Assembly: GCF_963676685.1 (NCBI RefSeq)
Contig: NC_092348.1
Location: 16,567,531 to 16,631,530 of the forward strand
Direction of reading: 5' to 3'
Source of the DNA: Mytilus edulis
Lineage: Eukaryota; Mollusca; Bivalvia; Mytilida; Mytilidae
Length of the DNA: 64,000 bases
Part shown: positions 57,801 to 64,000 of the stretch, piece after piece
Position numbering within the stretch: the first letter of the stretch is position 1
Layout of the letters: every line of letters starts with the position of its first letter
Position numbers and translations under genes: made by a program
Notes under the pieces: generated by a model
Database searches by the model: none
What the model was told of the DNA's origin: nothing
Seen by the model: the letters and a program-made list of their open reading frames with translations, nothing else

Positions 57801-60800
57801 TTGTTTACTATTTGAAAAAGCGCGCCTTCTTATACATTAATTTACCTCCCATTATTTCATATAGCAACACAAATTAAAAACTGCCAATCTTTGCTGCATA
57901 TAAATTTTTTCCCCGATAAAAATATGTATCATGCCACATAATCAACTTTACAAATTGGGAGAAAATCAAGATGTTCCGACCATTGGATAGTATTTAAAAA
58001 AAAATATGAAAGGATGGCATGATTACAAGTTTGATCCCTGACGACACTGAAAATCGAAAATTCACGCATTTACCTATCATATCATTATACGATGAGTTGA
58101 TAAACTTAACAAGAAATAATTTACCTGATTCGTTATCATATTCACATTATGTTGACACGTCTTAGTTCGTTTATGCTAGCTCATTTTAAACAAGCTAAAC
58201 AATTACAGCATCATCCGGTTTTTTTTTACCAATTACCTCTAGTCAGAAGAGCGCACTGTTTACAGGGGAGGTAATATTTTGTCACCAGTTCGCACACTAA
58301 AACATCCCTTGAGTGCTTCTCTGCAAGTGCCGGTTGAAATTTGTCTTAAGAATACGTAAACAAATACGTCACCAAAACAATCATTGACAAATTTATAGAA
58401 CATTGCATGTAATGATAACAAATAGACACCAATAAAGAATCAATAACACAAATAGTAAAAAAATTGTAACAATATTAAAGCGGCATTAATTCTTCATTGT
58501 CACACGACAGAAGCTGAATATCATTTTTATTGTATTTTAAGATTTTTAAATCTAATTCATAAATCTAATATATTTCTAGCATAAAATGTGATACACAAAG
58601 TCTTCGGCAAACGTCTTTTATAATTTACTTCACCTTTCATATATGTATTTAGATGTTTCGAGTGAGTGTCAACTCGGATGGCAGCATTATGAGAAAACCT
58701 GTTACTGGTTTAGTACTACGACATTACCATGGCATTCAGCAGCGGTAAGTTCAAAATTTGATTACGAAATGAGACAAAAATGCAAAAACGCTGACAATAA
58801 TGTATTAAATCTGACGAGATAAAGGAAAAATAAAGGCCACTGAATTTATATTTTGAATATCACAAAATTGATGACCACCAATCAGATTTTGAAAATGTCA
58901 AATATTTGTCAGAAAACATAATGTTTTTTCTAGGTGCAAACATATGTTAGGGTGAAAACTGATAAAAAGTAAATTAAAAATGTTGTCATCCTCCAGTGAT
59001 TGGCACTAAAATAAAACATTATACACAAATAGATCCTTTCGAGAGGAATTCTAATATGACGTGCTTCTTTAGCTTTGTGAAAAAAACCATGCTCTAAATT
59101 CAAAAAAAATTGTTTGCACATACGTATATTGACTACTTTAAAGTAATGAATTTTATCAAAATGTCATGTATTTAATATATTTCATTAACGTAAAACACTT
59201 CCAAACTCTTAAATGATGCACATATTGTTACTACTTCATTTATCATGATTTCATTAACGTAAAACACTTCCAAACTCTTAAATGATGCACATATTGTTAC
59301 TACTTCATTTATCATGACTGTAATGTGTTGCAGTTCGAAATAGACATATTTGACCTAAATACGACAACAGTTCATTCTGGCTGTTAAAACACCTTCTTCT
59401 TAAAATTACAATGCCAGTCGTTTGCTTGTTTACAAAAAAAGGGAGGTTCAGGGAAGAGGATACACAAGCACGCTACACTTATACACATCAGACATATACA
59501 TTACCTTAATTGCCTGAATCAGAATCTAAATAATTGATGCAAGCTATACTTTATTGTAGTTTTTACATGGGTAGGCATTATATTCGTGTTACCTTAGCCC
59601 TCAATATCGCTCGGGCAAAAATAATCACGAATATAATGTCTACCAATGTTTAAACAACAATAAAGTATAGCTTGCAGAAATTATTTATTAATTTTCTGTA
59701 AGATCTAAAAGTCCCTTTAATACTATTTCCGTTCTCTGATATCTTTTTATGCCCCGCCTTTTGTTCTGTGCGTCCGTCCGTTCGTCCGTCCGTCTATTTG
59801 TCTGTCCTATTTCATGTAAAAGTTTTTGTCAAGGTAGTTTTGGATGAAGTTAAAGTCCAATCAACTTGAACGTTGATACACATGTTCGTTATGATATGAT
59901 CTTTCTAATATTAATAGAAAATAAGACTTTAACCCCCATTTTACGGTCCACTGAATTAAAAAAAAATAGTGTGAGTAGGGTATCTGTGTACTCTGTACAC
60001 ATTCTTGTTTCTTATTTTTTAAGTCTCCTTTTGACATTATTCTACATGTTCTAAGACAAGATGTCTAAAATGAAATATTTCCAAGAAAGAATCAGAGTAA
60101 ACAACTGAACAAATTATAGGCAGTTAATAAGTATTTGCATTGACATATTTTGATGATACTATCTATAGTTCAATATGCGGTATGATTGTTGAGGCCATAC
60201 AGGGACCTATATAGCTTCTAGTATTATTGCTTATCAGCAGGTATTCCGAACTAATGTGGTTAGTTACGTCTCATTATAAATTATAAATTATTTTTCAATA
60301 CAGATTTCTGAATGTGTGTAGTTTTATTAAAATTATCTATACATCTCCGAATTAATCATTACGCCTCCTAGTAACTATTTAAATTGCTTTTTTTTCATAT
60401 TGAATAAATTCCAGCGCACAAATGATTGAGGAAACTCTGACTCTGAGATTCACCTACCATCATGTAACTCAATTGAAATATGAGTTGGATTAGTACCTTA
60501 TTTATGAATTATGATCATTTACTCCTATTCAATAAGATATCATTGTGTTTTTTTTATTCACTATTGGCAAGGTATTTTTTGTTTTAAATTTCTATTGATA
60601 TGGGTACAATCTTCTTTAAAAAAAAGAGTTCCTGTAGAAGCCATGGAGCTGAGTTAGCTTCAGTTCTAACTGCTGCGGAGAATGCCTACCTCAGATATTT
60701 TGCAGCTGCGTTTGGACACAGTAAGTCTTTAAAAATGAAGGAGTATTTAAAATTTAAGGGTTTCTAATCTATAAAGTTTCCTTGTAGATGTATATACTAA

Positions 60801-63800
60801 TTCATACCGTCTCTTAAAAGGTCAAAAATGTAAATGGGAATTTCCAATTTATCTGCTTGATAAAAATTAAAAAAAAAAAAAACTGTCAAATTAATGTTCA
60901 CCAATTAAACTCAAATTCTCAATTTGATTTATAACATACTTAATCGTATTTAAAAATAAAAAAAGAGTCTAGAATAAACAACTTACAATGCATAGGTTCG
61001 ATAAAATGTATCAGCATTTCGTGTGTATTTTAATCTATAGTGTGTGATAACATTGTGTGAGGGAATTCGACGTTTGATGTACCACTGTTCACTCCAGTGC
61101 AATTTATGACAATACCACTGCATCAATCAGAATTATTTTTTTTGCAGTGTTTTAAGAAATGATTTTGCTTTGTTATCGCGTATTATTTGTGAAACATTCA
61201 ATGTTTTAAAAAGGCGAATTTTCTTTATAAAGTCAATGATTATGTTGACTTTTGAAGGCCAAACTTTCTACAGCCTTATATACGCTAATGAAAGATCCAA
61301 AAACTATACCAATACATAACGACATGTTTATGAAATTATAACAAATCTATTGGTTAACAAATTTTTACTCGTTATTGCAAAATAATGAACTTGATATATC
61401 TGACATTTTCTCCCTACCCAGTTTACCCCTATACATTTTTATGATGTGGACTGGTCATTGTTATTGAATCGTAGGCAATTTGATTGGATTAAGTTGTTAT
61501 TAGTTTACCTTCAAACTTGTTTATGCTTTTCATACATGACTATTGATTAATTAGAACGTGCATGAATGTGTACGGTAACTAAAATGACCTTCAAACTGGA
61601 CACTGGACGAGTCAATATTATGTTTTATCAATGAAAGTTAAGGTATGAAAGGTAAGAATTGCCACTTATTCGATTTTCACAAAATTTTCGGAATATACAG
61701 TTGAAAGGTTATTTTTTAAAAGCCTATTGTGAAGAGTAAAAAGAAAGTTTACAAATAATACGTTCTGTTCCATTAAACAAGTCATTTTCGTAAGAGAAAT
61801 ACCGAAATATATTTTACGCACGACTACGGCAGGTAAAATTATTATTTATCATAATAAAAAAAAGCATTTTTCAGTCTCATTGGAATATGTTGATTACAAT
61901 TAATCCCAAACTTAAGAAGTAAGTAACTAAAGTCAAAATATGTCCGATCTGCCTATTTCTGCACATCAAAAGTCAATACGATCGTTTTAAAGTCAATTTC
62001 GTCTACCTCACAAAATCTTGTTAGGCACTATAGACGCTATCTAATTCACTATCGAGGTGACATCCAAGGACTGCTGAAAGTAATCTAACCCGACATAAAC
62101 ATAAATAAAGATATCAAAAGAAAGCGAACTCGAGCAAGTGGATTTTTTATTTTAGGTCTGTTTGAATTTATATAATGGATTGAAATATATTCCTCTCATC
62201 GTTTTTACATACTAGTATATAACAAAGAGTTTTTATAGATCGAATCTGTCAATTACATGGTTAACCCTTGTTCACTTTTCAACAAGTATCTGTTCTCCAA
62301 CTAGAGCCATAATCGACACTGTGTGAACGTCGCACAATAAAATATCGTAAAATCGCATATGTTATTTATTATTGAGCTTTTAAACTAATATTAACAGACC
62401 GAATCACAAATTAAATAGTAAGGCCGCACCAATAAATGTCCGGAACGATATACTATTATAATAATTGTGTAATTTTCAGATGGAAGGAACGCATGCATAG
62501 GAGTTGCCTAGAAAGGAGTCAAAAACACTGGCCTTAATACAAATGAAATTCTTATATTTCAATGTAAAATTAGAGACTCAGCTTCTGTGCCACCCAAATT
62601 AGTTTTTTTGGGGAAATCTATAGACACTTTTATGCAATCAAAATTGTTAACCCAGGCACATGCAAAGTTGACAATGTTAATTCGAGGGGTGAAAATCTGC
62701 TCATTCACCCTCTCAGATATGTGTTTTTAAAAATTAATTATACTGAATGTTCTGTTATTGCTTTCTTTTAAATTTTCAAATGATAAACTAGACCTCGATC
62801 GTGTACACAACAACAAATCCGGGCATGATAAAGCACAAAGTTGATGAACTTGACAAGCGTCTTTGCAAAGGGTAATAGAGTCATGGGGTATAGTAAATAT
62901 CTCCCTAGTATTAACCAACCAAACTTTAGCATTCTAACATGAAGAATATAATGATATTTATTGTACCATACTCTAAATTACTCGAAGCACGAGGGATAAG
63001 TTGGTCTTCAAATGATTGATTGGAATACATTGTGTATTAACAAATGAACGGATCGCGATTAGGAATCCCCTCAATTACGAGTTATGTTACTGTGTGTTCC
63101 GTGTAAAGGACTTTTTTTTTTAAAAAACTTTGTTATAAACAATCCAGAATAAATGTTCAAGTTGGAAGAAATATGCTACACTATCCTGTAATTTGTGTTC
63201 AAGTTGAAATAATAATGGAGAAAACATTTTTTCATCTGGAAATTGTATAATGTAGGATTTTTTATTTCATGACAAATCTGTATTTTTCTAAAGAGTATAA
63301 CCTTTTTTCGTTGATTTCATAAGTAAACCAATTCAAACGAGAACAAATAACAAATTTTATGTTACAGCTAAATCGACTTTGTGATGTCTTTAAAATCATG
63401 TTCAACTTTTCATAATGTTTTTTTTTAATTTATTATATATGAACAGTAAATTATTTTTTTGTTTCTTATTGCACTACAGTAAATTCATTCATTATTACAT
63501 GTTTACAAAAGTAATGAAAGTTTAATATTCTTTTCATGTATAACAATTTTATTTATCCGGAGAGCTTTTATCAATTATTTTTTTAGGGTTATACTTTGAT
63601 TATGTATAGGTTACTGGATTGGCGGAGATGATGAAGTTGTTGAAGGATCGTGGACATGGGCAGGCACAGATGCTCCTATAGATTATAATGACTGGGGCCC
63701 AGGAGAACCCGGAGGAGCCAGAAATGAAAACTGTTTGGCGATTTATCACCCAATTAATTATCATTGGGTCGATGCTGATTGCAAGTTTCCATCATTCCGA

Positions 63801-63821
63801 TACATATGTGAAAAACCGTAA
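54837..63821 (+). CDS. Secreted C-type lectin, four exons
   Basis: The exons are 54837-54879, 58653-58744, 60627-60720 and 63610-63821, giving 146 residues. The signal peptide is MTLAVLFGIFFLLS. The rest is one C-type lectin domain: CQLGWQHYEKTCYWFS, WHSAASSCRSHGAELASV, YWIGG (78-82), WTWAGTD, WGPGEPGG, NENCLAIY, YHWVDADC and YICEKP. Six cysteines (20, 31, 48, 118, 134, 143) fit the long-form fold with three disulfides. In the calcium/sugar site the usual EPN or QPD is EPG (109-111) and the usual WND is WVD (129-131), so the sugar preference cannot be read off. Bivalve lectins of this kind act in haemolymph or mucus recognition (family knowledge). The stop TAA (63819-63821) overlaps a GTAAGT donor, so an alternative further exon beyond the window is possible. 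The exon 3 acceptor has no pyrimidine tract. Confidence 0.85.
55383..55815. repeat. Mussel-type 'cccgacca ... cggaggcg' repeat
   Basis: It contains AATGTGTCAAAGAGTCAAAA, CCCGACCAAAGAGCAGA, ACCCGGAGGCGTGCTTCAAC, GATAATGGACGTCATTCTGA and TGCGGCGGAGTTAAATG. I recognise it from memory as a common mussel repeat. It lies in lectin intron 1. The short open frames over it are not genes. Confidence 0.65.
56429..56563. repeat. 135-bp near-perfect palindrome
   Basis: The arms AAGGTTCATATCATTTACAT and TTGTAAATGATATGAACCTT are mirrored. Further in, GGATTTTTTTTACTAC pairs with GTAGTAAAAAAAAAAATCC. The centre is AACCTCGAGGTT (about 56486-56497). Almost the whole length could fold into one hairpin. It is probably a tiny MITE in lectin intron 1. 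Confidence 0.8.
56816..57010. other. GC-richer island, unidentified
   Basis: About 190 bp in lectin intron 1 with motifs AAAGGGGGCCCGCTCCAGTC and AAAGGGGCGGCCGAGCAACC. Both strands have an open frame of 75-99 codons, but no domain or splice structure supports a gene. It may be part of an unrecognised repeat. Confidence 0.35.
57120..58640 (+). other. Lectin intron 1, end part, nothing resolved
   Basis: AT-rich intron sequence with a run of 14 C (about 57627-57640). No exon, RNA gene or clear repeat is seen. Confidence 0.35.
59181..59317. repeat. Perfect 69-bp tandem duplication
   Basis: Two copies of a unit starting TTCATTAACGTAAAACAC, at 59181-59249 and 59250-59317, are identical over their length. 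It lies in lectin intron 2. The lack of any mismatch points to a very recent event or an assembly artefact. Confidence 0.9.
59530..59685. mobile_element. Palindromic MITE in lectin intron 2
   Basis: AATTGATGCAAGCTATACTT and AAGTATAGCTTGCAGAAATT are inverted. The mirror continues through TTATTGT / ACAATAA and GTAGGCATTATATTCGTG / CACGAATATAATGTCTAC. The arms are about 60 bp and the loop about 35 bp. Confidence 0.75.
59748..60012. repeat. ATGCCCC family B repeat
   Basis: It starts TTTTTATGCCCCGCC followed by (GTCC)n-like GTCCGTCCGTTCGTCCGTCC, then GTCAAGGTAGTTTTGGATGA and AAGTCCAATCAACTTGAACG. It ends with GTGTACTCTGTACACATTCT. It is the full-length relative of 32878-33152. Confidence 0.75.
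60721..63609 (+). other. Lectin intron 3, nothing resolved
   Basis: About 2.9 kb of AT-rich intron. I saw no repeat family known from the rest of the window and no further exon. Confidence 0.4.
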
Positions 63822-64000
63822 GTACACTATATAATAACGAGACAAGATATTATAAAATGTCGCTAGTATAATTATGAAATATATCGAAAAGCATACGTAA
63901 AAGGCAAGTATTAGTTTGCTATTATTTACAGCTAGTAGAAGTATAAACGAATAAAATATTTGCTGACAAGAAGTGTTATTTGTCTGAGTTTTCAATATAT

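Overview
The window is strongly AT-rich animal DNA with spliced genes, long introns and very many repeats. I think it comes from a marine mussel (Mytilus or a close relative). I base this on several interspersed repeats that I recognise from memory as abundant in mussel sequence, for example near 1.8-2.3, 43.3-43.8, 45.5-45.7, 53.6-53.9 and 55.4-55.8 kb. No database search was possible. The protein content (a single-exon TLR pair and a small C-type lectin) fits a bivalve.

Region 1-34 kb. After about 4.9 kb without a recognisable gene, 20 consecutive exons on the + strand (4926-34030) encode the meckelin/TMEM67 homologue, a ciliary transition-zone membrane protein. All 20 exons join in one consistent reading frame (2753 nt, 917 residues plus stop) and end in the family-typical C-terminus. 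Only the first roughly 70-80 residues are missing. The introns are loaded with mobile DNA: a large inverted repeat with a 704-bp TIR element nested in it (9.2-11.0 kb), a LINE nested in a TTAA-flanked TIR element (16.4-21.1 kb), a hAT-like TIR element directly next to a fold-back element (27.9-29.8 kb), and a LINE fragment (30.7-31.3 kb). At four exon edges (exons 2, 3, 8, 12) the splice site and a little exon sequence are tandemly duplicated in the intron, which makes ghost splice sites.

Region 35-52 kb. A 1.77-kb interspersed repeat with a 502-bp internal tandem array lies just downstream of meckelin. Two single-exon Toll-like receptor genes follow on the - strand (39305-41818 and 49415-51901). 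They are clear paralogues. Both have a signal peptide, LRR ectodomain, LRRCT, one membrane span and a TIR domain. In both, the usual BB-loop proline is a valine. The DNA between them holds MITEs, mussel-type repeats and a degenerate minisatellite.

Region 52-64 kb. After more repeats, a four-exon gene on the + strand (54837 to about 63821) encodes a secreted 146-residue C-type lectin. It has six cysteines, a WIGG motif and unusual EPG/WVD motifs at the calcium site. Its stop codon overlaps a perfect splice donor, so the last exon could also be spliced onward beyond the window.

The two TLRs and the lectin are innate-immune pattern-recognition genes. Meckelin is a ciliary gene and its neighbourhood with them is probably incidental. 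I saw no tRNA, rRNA or CRISPR.
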